A stretch of 64,000 nt of DNA from Marinobacter sp. (GTDB taxonomy: Bacteria > Pseudomonadota > Gammaproteobacteria > Pseudomonadales > Oleiphilaceae), in assembly GCA_022565395.1 (NCBI GenBank), contig JAIUMV010000002.1:124001-188000 (forward strand), written 5' to 3'. Numbering within the stretch: the stretch's first letter is position 1; every line of letters starts with the position of its first letter. The translations under genes were made by a program, and so were the position numbers. The notes below the pieces were generated by a model, which saw only the letters and a list, made by a program, of their open reading frames with translations, was not told the DNA's origin and made no database searches. Shown here in pieces: positions 56,485 to 64,000 of this stretch.

Positions 56485-59271
56485 TTAGTACAAGTAGGCG
56501 CGGCCTTCTTCACCTTCCGAACTGCCATTGCTGGGCTCGCCAATCAAAATGGTAGATGCATTGCCAGACATGGCGGCTGCATGACCAAAGCGGCCTGATT
56601 CCACCGGCGTTGGCGCCTTGATCAGCACATCTTCACTAAGCGTCATTGCAGTGGCATCAAAGCTGAACAAGAAGGCGGCGCCGGCTTGATCGTGCAAGTT
56701 ACTTGCACCCGGAGAGGCAAAACTGGAAAGTCCTTCCACATTCGACCCCTCAGTTTGAGCACCCACCAACAGTTTGCTGCCATCGCTCGTTAATGCCAGC
56801 GAATAGCCGAAGTTCATACCTGAATTTGCTAGGCCTTGAGGCACAACGGACCTTTTTTCAAACCAAGCATCTCCCCAGGCTGCCATAGGTTCTTTATGCA
56901 TAATATAAGCCGCGCCATCAAAACCACCTGCTGCATAAGCGCCCACGGCGATGGTATTGCCATCCTTTGACATGGCAACGGCCGAGCCAAACAGATCCTG
57001 ATTGCGGTTACCATTCAAGTTGAAGTTACCACGCTCTCCCCAATTGAAATTAGGGTTAGAGACTGTTGGGGTATCAAATACATACAATTTTTCAGGGTTG
57101 TCATAGAAGCCGCTTACACCGAAATGGGGTGCACCGACGGCGATGCTTGTCGCAGTATCGTTGGCAGCCACCGACCAGCCAAAACCACTGAAGCGCCGCG
57201 TATCGGAAGGCTTGATGTAAAGCATTTGCTGCCAGACTGGATTGCTGCTCACCGTCAAAGCATAGACGAACACTGCCCCCGAATTACTGCCTCCATTGAT
57301 ACTAGTTGGCGGATTCGTATTGGTGGTACCAGCAGTGTAAATACCTATGTATTCGTTACTCTCTCCAGGTGCGCCAACTACAACGCGATTGCCTGTATCA
57401 CTAATCGCCACCGAGTGACCAAAACGCGCAGAGGCTAACTCTGCTGCACCGCCTAATTCTTGTGAGCCCGTGCGCGGATCGGCTTTAAAATAGGCTCTGA
57501 AATCGTAGCGGTTCTGCCCTTGATTGTAGGTGAACACATAGGCTGCGCCGCTTTCAAAATCCAGGGAGCCACCAGGAGCGCTGGCTGAGGTGAATACACC
57601 TCTGGCACGGTTACGATCACCAGGTGCGCCCACAACCAGGGTGTTGCCATTGCCAGAAAGAGCAAGGGCATAGCCAAATTCAAACACGTTCGTGGTACTG
57701 GGCGGTAGAATGTCGTCCAAGCGCGTCCAGCTGCCGTTGTTATTGCGCCAGATGCTCACGCGACCGGTTTCTTTGGTGCCAGTCATGGGGCCCGGCGCGC
57801 CGATGGCAATGGTCGAACCGTCACGAGAAACGGCAACCGCTTGGCCAAAGGCTTGTTGCAAGCTGGTGGCAGCAACATCGGGGTCCAGCTGAGCAATACC
57901 GGCGATGAGATCGTTCGCTGTCAAATCAACACGGTTAGCATTGGTCGAGGCAGCACAGCTACCATTCTGTTGGCAGGCTTCCAGAAAGTAATGCTGACCA
58001 ATGTTCAAGGGCAGTGAAACGCCAGTTAATACGTACTCTGTCGTCGAAGCGTTAAGGGTCTCGATAAGATTTGAGCCAGAATCCTCTAAACGGTATTCCC
58101 CAGCACCCGTAACCGGCTGCCAGCTAAAACGCAACGTTTTTGGCGATTCAACCGCTACCGACAGGGTTGTGCCCGGAATGAAGTTAACATCCACAGTGCA
58201 GTCCTCAACAATGGCGGCAGTAATGACTTCATTGTTTTCAAAGTTAGCCTCACAGCCAGTGACGCTACCCAAGCTGTTGCCCGGTGGCGGTGTTGCGGTA
58301 AATGTAAACGTCTCGCCTGGCATGACCGGCCAATTGCTTGTGTCGCCGCCTACCCTAACGGTGACGACCGGGTTTTTTGCAAAGGTAACATTCAGGGTGC
58401 AGGGTGCCGTGGCTGAGGGTAGCTGGTAGTTATACGACTGATTTGCAACGGCTGTAATTCCGCAGCCACTGACTTCCTCCAAATACCAGCCAGTATCGGG
58501 CAGGATATTCAAGGGTGAATTTGCAGCCTGGCTAACTCTGGTCGGTTCAGCATTGCCCTCAAAAAGTGAGACAACCGCACCGTTACCTGTTTTATTCAGC
58601 GTCAGCGCGTGCGTGATGTCTTGTACTTGGAAATTCACTGTGCAATCGGCGTTAATGGGGTCAGTTGTGAAGACATTGTTCGCCCCCATGGCGCCATCAC
58701 AGCCCTCAGCACGCACTTCACTGTTCTGATCTTGCAATACGTTTGAAAAGTCAATGGTTGCAGTTTCCCCCTGGAATATAAATTGGGGTGGACGAGAAGC
58801 CACCGGATTAAATATGTTCGTTGAGAAGGAACCCCGAGCCTGTGAAACGGTAAAACCTTGAGCAAACTCTACTTCGACGGTACAGTCTGCGTTAATGGTC
58901 CCTGTCCGGTAGGCGCCACCTGATGTACCACTGGTTGATACAGGCGAAATGCCGCAGCCAGAGAAGTTCTTGACACCGGCACCAGCATTCGGGGTAAGGA
59001 TGAACTCTGCAGAAGTGCCGTCATCGGGCACGGTAAAACTGAGCTGCTGAGGAGATATAGCGCCAGGGCCTGTTACATTCGTTGAGATGGTGTAGGTCGT
59101 ACCACCAGGCCCAGGGTCGACAGGATCAACGGGATCCACCGGGTTGGTTGGATTAACTGGATTGTTAGGCCCACTGGCAGAATCTGAAGAGCCCCCACCG
59201 CTTGAACCACCACACCCTGAAAGTGTTAGCACTGCGCCCAATAAAAGCGGGCCCATTATTGCCTTATTCAT
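56485..59271 (-). CDS. FG-GAP repeat lipoprotein with GC-DCTV modules
   Basis: A 928-residue lipoprotein: lipobox TLSGC (about 16-20), a Gly/Ser and Pro-Asx-rich linker with repeated NPVDPVDP units, about four Cys-paired beta modules of the form GC ... DCTVxVxF (residues 50-370), a fibronectin III-like stretch, and from about 460 on a run of FG-GAP-type repeats (FGYALALSGNGNTLVVGAPG, ARFGHSVAISDTGNRVVVGAPG, FGSAVAMSKDGNTIAVGA) that should fold into a beta-propeller. Such propellers bind ligands or matrix at the cell surface. ATG 59269-59271 has AAGGA at 7 bases. Its promoter carries the 19-bp lux-box-like site. Confidence 0.82.
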   Translation of the reverse strand: MNKAIMGPLLLGAVLTLSGCGGSSGGGSSDSASGPNNPVNPTNPVDPVDPVDPGPGGTTYTISTNVTGPGAISPQQLSFTVPDDGTSAEFILTPNAGAGVKNFSGCGISPVSTSGTSGGAYRTGTINADCTVEVEFAQGFTVSQARGSFSTNIFNPVASRPPQFIFQGETATIDFSNVLQDQNSEVRAEGCDGAMGANNVFTTDPINADCTVNFQVQDITHALTLNKTGNGAVVSLFEGNAEPTRVSQAANSPLNILPDTGWYLEEVSGCGITAVANQSYNYQLPSATAPCTLNVTFAKNPVVTVRVGGDTSNWPVMPGETFTFTATPPPGNSLGSVTGCEANFENNEVITAAIVEDCTVDVNFIPGTTLSVAVESPKTLRFSWQPVTGAGEYRLEDSGSNLIETLNASTTEYVLTGVSLPLNIGQHYFLEACQQNGSCAASTNANRVDLTANDLIAGIAQLDPDVAATSLQQAFGQAVAVSRDGSTIAIGAPGPMTGTKETGRVSIWRNNNGSWTRLDDILPPSTTNVFEFGYALALSGNGNTLVVGAPGDRNRARGVFTSASAPGGSLDFESGAAYVFTYNQGQNRYDFRAYFKADPRTGSQELGGAAELASARFGHSVAISDTGNRVVVGAPGESNEYIGIYTAGTTNTNPPTSINGGSNSGAVFVYALTVSSNPVWQQMLYIKPSDTRRFSGFGWSVAANDTATSIAVGAPHFGVSGFYDNPEKLYVFDTPTVSNPNFNWGERGNFNLNGNRNQDLFGSAVAMSKDGNTIAVGAYAAGGFDGAAYIMHKEPMAAWGDAWFEKRSVVPQGLANSGMNFGYSLALTSDGSKLLVGAQTEGSNVEGLSSFASPGASNLHDQAGAAFLFSFDATAMTLSEDVLIKAPTPVESGRFGHAAAMSGNASTILIGEPSNGSSEGEEGRAYLY

Positions 59272-59355
59272 ACAGCCATCCTTCTACGAAGTTATTGAAC
59301 ACCCAGCACACAGCGGCATCCTGTACTCATTCGGTGGAGTACCAGCCAGCGGCTA

Positions 59356-59399
59356 AGTCTAAATACCTCCAAAGATCACGGCATCTCCCATCTGGTATA
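59356..59399 (-). promoter_or_regulatory. Lux-box-like promoter of the FG-GAP lipoprotein gene
   Basis: On the minus strand TATACCAGATGGGAGATGC (59399-59381) contains TACCAGATGGGA, one mismatch from the palindrome, then 24 bases, then TAGACT (59361-59356) as -10. The arrangement is identical to the two promoters at 54514 and 54645. Read toward the regulator gene at 59522 there is no -10 at the matching distance, so the box seems to serve the lipoprotein gene. Confidence 0.68.
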
Positions 59400-59521
59400 T
59401 ACTTGCGGGCTGAACGACCGGCGCAGGCGCTTCAATACCCACATCTAAGAGAACCAAGCGGTGATTTACCACGTAAAAGGGTCCGCTAAGTCTGAAATCG
59501 TCTTGCTGTTTAGGACACGCA

Positions 59522-61192
59522 ATGCCTGATAACAAAAAACTGACGACACTGATCACTGATGTTGCTGAAAAGCGGGCAGAGTTTACTGAACTGGTAGAAA
59601 CCCTCGCGCCTGAACTCAGTACTGATAACGACCTGCCAACAGAGCTCGCCCTGGAGTTGTCTACCGCACTGCATGAGGTGGAACAAAGCGTAGGCAAAGA
59701 CGATCCGCTTTACAGACTGGTTAATGAACAATCCGCACCGGCGTTAGCGCTGAATGAAGCCGGCCAGGTGATTGCGCTGAACATAGGCGCCGTGCAATTG
59801 TTTCGCTTGCAGTCGGGGGAAGGTACCACCTCCCTCGGCATCGCGGCTGAGGAGTTTCATGCCTTTAAAGAGCGCCTGGCCACGGTTCCTGGGCCAACGC
59901 TGATTAAAGTATTCCGCAGCGGCGCTCCCGGCGAATCACTGCCGCTGATTTTGGTGGGGACTTACCATGCGCGCCTGCGGGCCTTCGTCCTGACGGCGCT
60001 GCAGCAACACTGGCCAGAATCCATTGACCGGGCTTTTGCCGACCTTTTTCGGCTTTCAGTGAGTGAGCGGAGAATTCTGGCACTACTCTCCCGTGGCATG
60101 GGCACGGATGAGATCGCCGCAGAGCGCGGGAGCACGGTGGCTACCGTACGACAGCAGATTAAGGCCGTGCTACAGAAGCTAGGGGCGACCAGTCAGGTGC
60201 AGGCTGCAACCCTGGCCGCAGCAGCTTCCACAGCAGTAGATGCCGCCAATAGCAGAGGCGAGCTACTGAATCCCAACTTTGACGACCACCCCTTGAGTAT
60301 CCATGAATTTCAACGGGAAGGGCGCCGCATTGGCTGGCGGCGTTTTGGCAAACCAGGCGGTATTCCCGTGCTGCTTTTACACGGCCCTTCCTTCGGTGCA
60401 GGTGACTTTCCGAAAGAACGTAGCCTGGCGGAGACGTTTAATCTTGATATTATCGCTATTGAACGCCCCGGATACGGGCGCACCGACTCACCTGACGGTA
60501 ATGATGATCCGCTGACCTGCCAGTGTCAGGATGTAATGGCACTTCTCGCCCAGCAGGCGGTCGGCCACGTTTACATCATTGCCCATGAGGTGGCCCTTAT
60601 TACCGCACTGGCCCTGGCGCGACGCCCGCACCTCAAGGTTAAAGGCATCGTTTCTGTCTCAGCGGCGCCACCGTTCAGGGAGCTTCAGCAGATCAACGCT
60701 ATGCCCGCACATCAGGCTATTTTCATTCAGTCTGCCCGTCATGCGCCCTGGCTTGCGCGATTGATGATCCGGTTATTGATGGTGAGAATGCGCAAACTGG
60801 GCCCGGAAAAGTGGACAGATGTGGTGTTTGAGAGCGTGAAGGTGGACGAGACAGTCATACGCAGCCCGGAACTCAAGCAAGGTGTCATTGCGGCCTACGG
60901 TTTTTACGTCAACCAGATGGGTGCCGGCTACCTGAACGACCTGAAAGTGATGATCAAGGACTGGGGTGACCTGCTGCGCAGGATTCCAGTTCCGATCGTC
61001 ATGCTGCATGGAGATAGCAACGCATCAACGCCGGTGGAGCACCTTGAGGTGTTTCGTCAGATAGCGCCTGAGCTGCCTATCGACGTTATCCCCAACGAGG
61101 GCCTGACTTTGGCTGTATCGAGGCCGCATCTTATTTATGAGGCGGTTCTGAAGATGGACGCCCCCCTTGCAGAGATACCGGCAACCGCCTGA
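59522..61192 (+). CDS. PAS-LuxR HTH-alpha/beta-hydrolase regulator, hydrolase likely inactive
   Basis: A 556-residue protein with a PAS-like domain (65-150), a LuxR/GerE-type HTH in the middle (about 178-232: LSVSERRILALLSRGMGTDEIA, TVATVRQQIKAVLQKLG) and an alpha/beta-hydrolase domain (255-545). The oxyanion loop LLHGPSFGAGDF is recognisable, but the nucleophile elbow reads AHEVA (354-358, Glu356 for Ser), the acid position GDSN (Asn500) and the His position Leu528. It should therefore bind a small ligand without cleaving it, as D14/KAI2-like receptors are related to hydrolases. ATG 59522 has AGGA at 6 bases. It is divergent from the FG-GAP lipoprotein gene. Confidence 0.85.
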   Translation: MPDNKKLTTLITDVAEKRAEFTELVETLAPELSTDNDLPTELALELSTALHEVEQSVGKDDPLYRLVNEQSAPALALNEAGQVIALNIGAVQLFRLQSGEGTTSLGIAAEEFHAFKERLATVPGPTLIKVFRSGAPGESLPLILVGTYHARLRAFVLTALQQHWPESIDRAFADLFRLSVSERRILALLSRGMGTDEIAAERGSTVATVRQQIKAVLQKLGATSQVQAATLAAAASTAVDAANSRGELLNPNFDDHPLSIHEFQREGRRIGWRRFGKPGGIPVLLLHGPSFGAGDFPKERSLAETFNLDIIAIERPGYGRTDSPDGNDDPLTCQCQDVMALLAQQAVGHVYIIAHEVALITALALARRPHLKVKGIVSVSAAPPFRELQQINAMPAHQAIFIQSARHAPWLARLMIRLLMVRMRKLGPEKWTDVVFESVKVDETVIRSPELKQGVIAAYGFYVNQMGAGYLNDLKVMIKDWGDLLRRIPVPIVMLHGDSNASTPVEHLEVFRQIAPELPIDVIPNEGLTLAVSRPHLIYEAVLKMDAPLAEIPATA

Positions 61193-61216
61193 GCGATTCA
61201 GCTGCAGCGACGTCTA

Positions 61217-61570
61217 TCATTCGATGTCGCAGTGACGAGTCACTATATGACGCCAGCAGCGCTCGATCTCTGTGACAGAGGCCTTACTCCCTTTTTTAAC
61301 AAGAGGGACGTCTGAAGGTGCGGGGGCGAGATGCTCCAGCAACCAGTCATCTGACCAGCCATCCCAAACACCAAACAGGCTACGCAGATTGCTTTCCAAC
61401 ACCGGGAAAACCTCCAGCCACAGTATGCTTTCTGCCTCATCCAGCGAATAGCCTGATTCTCGGATCGTGCGCACAATATAGGTGTAGGTTACATCCGTGG
61501 GCTCTGAATCCAGGAACAGCTCTGACAAGGCCCGCCAGAGCGGCAGGCGGGCATCAATCTCTTCGTTCAA
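61217..61570 (-). CDS. Small hypothetical protein, DUF7079-like
   Basis: A 117-residue cytoplasmic protein with RLPLWRALSELFLDSEPTDV and a C-terminal IERCWRHIV; the first segment recalls DUF7079-type proteins often found near toxin-immunity loci. No partner is visible. The TTG at 61570 has AAAGGA at 7 bases; a TTG at 61600 would add 10 residues. Convergent with the LuxR-type regulator. Function unknown. Confidence 0.6.
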   Translation of the reverse strand: MNEEIDARLPLWRALSELFLDSEPTDVTYTYIVRTIRESGYSLDEAESILWLEVFPVLESNLRSLFGVWDGWSDDWLLEHLAPAPSDVPLVKKGSKASVTEIERCWRHIVTRHCDIE

Positions 61571-61748
61571 CGGGTGGTCCTTTATCTGTCCAGTCGTCAA
61601 AAAGTCAAAGGCAACTGTCGATTTTCTTTACAAAGGTAAAGATTGCATTCAGACAGCCTGTTGATTTTATGATCATTTTATTTATGGCACGTAAGATGCT
61701 TAGAGGCATAGCAGATTCTTCCGATAATGAAGTACGGAGACTACAACC

Positions 61749-62426
61749 ATGCTACGCCTGCTTACCCTGTTGTTCTGCGCTGTGATAGCGACGTCCTTTG
61801 CTCAAGCCGCACCGATCACTTGGAGCAGCACCCAGTCAAGCCCTCAGTCCCTGCTTTCGGCAGGCCAGAGTGTTGATCTGACCTTCGACATTACCTCTGC
61901 CTTCAACCTCGAAACAGATCTGATCACCGGCTTCACATTTTCCTGGGCACTGCGGGATAATGACGCTGACTACGTGACAAGGTACCTGTCGGTTTATGCA
62001 GGGCAAAGTTGTAATCGCAGGCGCACAAACTGCGTAGACCATTTTAACTACGTACCAGTACTCACACTGGGCCTTCTGGAATCCGCACGTATCACTGCAG
62101 CAGGCTATGACTCAGGCAGCTTCTCTGTCGGCAGCACCTGTTCTGGTGCGGCCTGTAACCTGAATAACAATATCTGGGACGTGACCCATACCTTTGCTGA
62201 TACCGCAGAAGGCCTGGCCTTGCTGCAGAGCAGCGGTGTGTTTGAGGTGTCGTTGGCAGCCATGACTGGCGATTTCTTTGTCCGCCACGCCAACCTGACT
62301 GTCACCGGTATCAAAGGTGGCTTGAAAACACTGGCGGTCAGCGAGCCTGGCACAGCCGGTATGTTGCTGATGGGGCTTTCAGCGCTGGTTATCATGCGCA
62401 GAAAAGCCGCGAAAGCAACCAGCTAA
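61749..62426 (+). CDS. PEP-CTERM sorting-domain protein
   Basis: A 225-residue exported protein: signal peptide (LLTLLFCAVIATSFAQA), a beta-rich body with one Cys pair region (CNRRRTNC) and another (CSGAAC), and a C-terminal tripartite tail (SEPGTAGMLL, hydrophobic helix, MRRKAAK) of PEP-CTERM type, which an exosortase system recognises in exopolysaccharide producers. ATG 61749 has GGAG upstream. No exosortase gene is in the window. The body has no known domain. Confidence 0.8.
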   Translation: MLRLLTLLFCAVIATSFAQAAPITWSSTQSSPQSLLSAGQSVDLTFDITSAFNLETDLITGFTFSWALRDNDADYVTRYLSVYAGQSCNRRRTNCVDHFNYVPVLTLGLLESARITAAGYDSGSFSVGSTCSGAACNLNNNIWDVTHTFADTAEGLALLQSSGVFEVSLAAMTGDFFVRHANLTVTGIKGGLKTLAVSEPGTAGMLLMGLSALVIMRRKAAKATS

Positions 62427-62438
62427 CGGATGTAGAGG

Positions 62439-62477
62439 AAAAGCCCCCGCACGAAAGTCCGGGGGCTTTTCTTTTTA
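62439..62477. terminator. Bidirectional Rho-independent terminator
   Basis: An 11-bp stem AAAAGCCCCCG/CGGGGGCTTTT with a 10-base loop, followed by CTTTTT on the plus strand and preceded by A on the other, between convergent genes. It can end both the PEP-CTERM and the GST transcripts. Confidence 0.88.
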
Positions 62478-62496
62478 GCCTGGCTGTCAGTTTCTT

Positions 62497-63177
62497 TTAC
62501 AACCCCAGCCAACGAACGATCGCTGGTCGAGCGCGAATAACGGCCCCCATTGGCCTGCTTGTTCTGACAATTTCCGATAATTGCGCAGCAACAGCGATAT
62601 CCGCAATACACTTGTGCTCACCTACCAGCCAGCCCGACGGCTCGAGTGCATGCTCGATACGATCAAGGTGCCGATGAAACTCAGCTTCTACATCCGCTGC
62701 CGCCATGCGTCCGAGCCCCTGGAAATAGAGCTGGCTTTTCAATGCGGCCTTGAGCAAAGGTTTGGCAATATACCTCTCATGTGCAGGTCGCCCCTGGACG
62801 CTGATGGCCACGGCTTCATCCAGTGCCGCGGCATCATTCACCCGAAAGTACACTTCGTACCAGTACAAAAGCTCGTCTGCCCAATCCTCCCAGAGCTCAG
62901 CCAACACACGTTGTGATAGGTCCTTTGGATACAGCGCCGGCCGATCCGGGTAGGCGTCATCCAGGTAGCGTGCTATCCGTGTGCTGTCCTGTATGCACAT
63001 GCCGTCAATGTCCAGCACCGGCAGCTTGCCAGCCTTCGACAGTTTTTGCGCCTTGGCCGCCTGTAAGCCGTTGTAGTCCACAGTGCTGTACTCAATGCCT
63101 TTGAACTTCAGTGCCATGGCAACTTTCTGGCAGAACGGCGAAATCTCAAATTGATGCAGGACAACGGCTGAACTCAT
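62497..63177 (-). CDS. Glutathione S-transferase family protein
   Basis: A 226-residue GST with HQFEISPFCQKVAMALKFKGI at the N-terminus, Cys16 in the catalytic place, KLPVLDIDGMCIQDSTRIARYLDD for glutathione and a helical C-terminal domain with WLVGEHKCIADIAVAAQL. Cys-type active site as in the GST encoded at 17486, but a different subfamily. ATG 63175-63177. It lies downstream of a PaaI thioesterase gene in the same direction, 19 bases apart, so the two are probably co-transcribed. Confidence 0.87.
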   Translation of the reverse strand: MSSAVVLHQFEISPFCQKVAMALKFKGIEYSTVDYNGLQAAKAQKLSKAGKLPVLDIDGMCIQDSTRIARYLDDAYPDRPALYPKDLSQRVLAELWEDWADELLYWYEVYFRVNDAAALDEAVAISVQGRPAHERYIAKPLLKAALKSQLYFQGLGRMAAADVEAEFHRHLDRIEHALEPSGWLVGEHKCIADIAVAAQLSEIVRTSRPMGAVIRARPAIVRWLGL

Positions 63178-63196
63178 AAGGGGCTCCGCAAAGGGC

Positions 63197-63631
63197 TTAA
63201 CGAATGATCATATTGGTTGCTGTTGCGTGGGCGTATAGTTTACCGGCTTCGTCACGAATAGTACCTTCGGAAATCACCAGTGACCGGCCTACGTTAATCA
63301 CTTTACCTTCGGCAATCATCCGGGTTTCAAAGGGAATGGGCCTGCACATCTTGACGTTCAGATCTGTTGTGCCGTAGCCCTCACCAGCCTGCAATACGGT
63401 GTGGGTGGCACAACCCGTGACTGAATCCAGCACCGTGGCAGCGAAGCCTCCGTGGACACCCCCTAACGGATTGGTGTGGCTTGCATCTGCAGTGGCCATA
63501 AAGACCACCCTGCCCTCGTCCACTTCGGCGGGTTCCATGGGTATTGTCTTGGCGATGCCCGGCGTCGGGAAAAGTCCTTTGGCGAAGGCCTGCATGATTT
63601 CAAGACCTGTCATTTTTTTGGGATCAATCAT
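63197..63631 (-). CDS. PaaI-family thioesterase
   Basis: A 144-residue hotdog-fold protein with NPLGGVHGGFAATVLDSVTGCA, where HGG and the following Asp are the typical PaaI active site, and TTDLNVKMCRPIP. It hydrolyses acyl- or aryl-CoA esters. ATG 63629-63631 has GGAA upstream. It lies between a metal-dependent hydrolase gene and a GST gene in the same direction, probably one operon. Confidence 0.85.
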   Translation of the reverse strand: MIDPKKMTGLEIMQAFAKGLFPTPGIAKTIPMEPAEVDEGRVVFMATADASHTNPLGGVHGGFAATVLDSVTGCATHTVLQAGEGYGTTDLNVKMCRPIPFETRMIAEGKVINVGRSLVISEGTIRDEAGKLYAHATATNMIIR

Positions 63632-63655
63632 TTCCAGTTCCTCTCAAGTGGGCGC

Positions 63656-64000
63656 TCAGTGCGCTTTGGTATCTTCAGGCGCTAACCCGATCAGCTGCTT
63701 GGCTTGCGCAACAACCTCTGAGATGTCCACATCATCAGGATGAAAGTTATATCGGTAGTACGCCATAAATTGCGGAATAAAGGTTTTGTAGTGCTGCCCG
63801 GCAAAACTGGCAAACCTTTTCCAGGTGGCGAAGTTAAACAGCTGCTTGTCCCGTTTCATAAGCACGACATGATAAACCGTGCTCATCATGGTAATCAGCG
63901 CCAGGCTGAAGGTAAAAATGGTAACCCTTGGCAAGTACGCCCCCAGGCCCTGGCCGTAAAGATGTTGGTACAGGTCAAAGGCAACCGCCTTATGCTCGGT
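63656..64000 (-). CDS. Metal-dependent hydrolase (partial)
   Basis: The C-terminal 114 residues of a larger protein that enters from the right edge in an open frame; the visible part begins TEHKAVAFDLYQHLYGQGLG. It matches the C-terminus of the COG3687/PF10118 metal-dependent hydrolase family: EHKAVAFDLYQ with a metal-type His, a hydrophobic helix, and YYRYNFHPDD near the end. The TTG at 63932-63934 is not the true start, since the frame and the homology extend beyond it to the window edge. Substrate unknown. Confidence 0.78.
   Translation of the reverse strand, partial: TEHKAVAFDLYQHLYGQGLGAYLPRVTIFTFSLALITMMSTVYHVVLMKRDKQLFNFATWKRFASFAGQHYKTFIPQFMAYYRYNFHPDDVDISEVVAQAKQLIGLAPEDTKAH

Noticed and set aside
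59356-59434. Lux-box site acting on the 59522 regulator gene itself
   Set aside because: At the matching distance on the plus strand the sequence (CGCAGG at 59422-59427) is no -10 element; autoregulation by another geometry is still possible.
53788-61192. Classical quorum sensing system
   Set aside because: No LuxI-type synthase is present, and the regulator has a hydrolase-fold rather than an autoinducer-binding domain.

Overview
The window looks like chromosomal DNA of a G+C-rich marine gammaproteobacterium, possibly a Marinobacter-like organism. That is an inference from gene content: a split B12-dependent ribonucleotide reductase (NrdJa/NrdJb) as in pseudomonads, FbpABC-type iron uptake, CmoM, TruC, DusC, YghU, many glutathione transferases, and abundant c-di-GMP and chemotaxis proteins. 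I find no rRNA, tRNA, CRISPR array, prophage or plasmid functions. One degraded IS5-family element and one MITE-like palindrome are the only mobile DNA. About 54 protein genes are supported, two of them cut by the window ends.

Layout. 1-4.4 kb: the start of a YadG-type ABC ATPase, two orphan lipoproteins, a degenerate HD-GYP protein and a PilZ protein. 4.5-8.6 kb: ferric iron ABC transporter (binding protein, fused permease, ATPase) with two Fur-like boxes. 8.6-10.9 kb: thioesterase and long-chain acyl-CoA ligase. 11.2-14.0 kb: a TrpXYZ-like ABC transporter. 14.2-17.4 kb: nrdJa-nrdJb behind a promoter with an NrdR-like box and a 138-bp MITE-like palindrome. 17.5-21.4 kb: a GST, then an overlapping three-gene operon (ferric-reductase-like flavocytochrome, cytochrome b5-FMN-binding protein, UbiA-family prenyltransferase). 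21.4-26.2 kb: small membrane protein, CAP-domain lipoprotein, periplasmic binding protein, and tRNA modification genes cmoM and truC with a thioesterase. 26.2-29.2 kb: two membrane diguanylate cyclases and a CBS protein. 29.3-36.4 kb: a DUF389 protein with a pseudo-lipid-kinase N-terminus, an exported orphan, a MliC/META lipoprotein, a thioesterase, a GST and a YeeN-type YebC protein. 36.5-44.9 kb: two chemoreceptors, a hemerythrin-GGDEF-EAL protein, an orphan lipoprotein and DusC. 44.9-46.0 kb: the IS. 46.2-53.7 kb: a large lipoprotein, DUF2798, a stand-alone FtsH, YghU, a SpeE-like protein and a GNAT. 53.8-61.2 kb: an outer-membrane barrel, two large Gly-rich lipoproteins and a PAS-LuxR-alpha/beta-hydrolase regulator. 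61.2-64.0 kb: a small hypothetical, a PEP-CTERM protein, a GST, a PaaI thioesterase and a metal-dependent hydrolase.

The most interesting region is 53.8-61.2 kb. Three promoters, for the barrel (start 54438, minus), the lipoprotein at 54729 (plus) and the FG-GAP lipoprotein (start 59271, minus), carry the same 19-bp site (TATACCAkATGGkAGATkC) in the same orientation. Its palindromic core (TACCA-2-TGGTA) ends exactly 24 bp before a TA(A/G)(A/C)CT -10 hexamer, so the core is centred at -42.5, the classical position for a LuxR-type activator. Beside them lies a regulator with a LuxR-type HTH fused to an alpha/beta-hydrolase fold whose three catalytic positions all appear replaced (Glu, Asn, Leu). 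I infer a small regulon in which a dead hydrolase acts as ligand sensor and controls surface lipoproteins and an outer-membrane protein.
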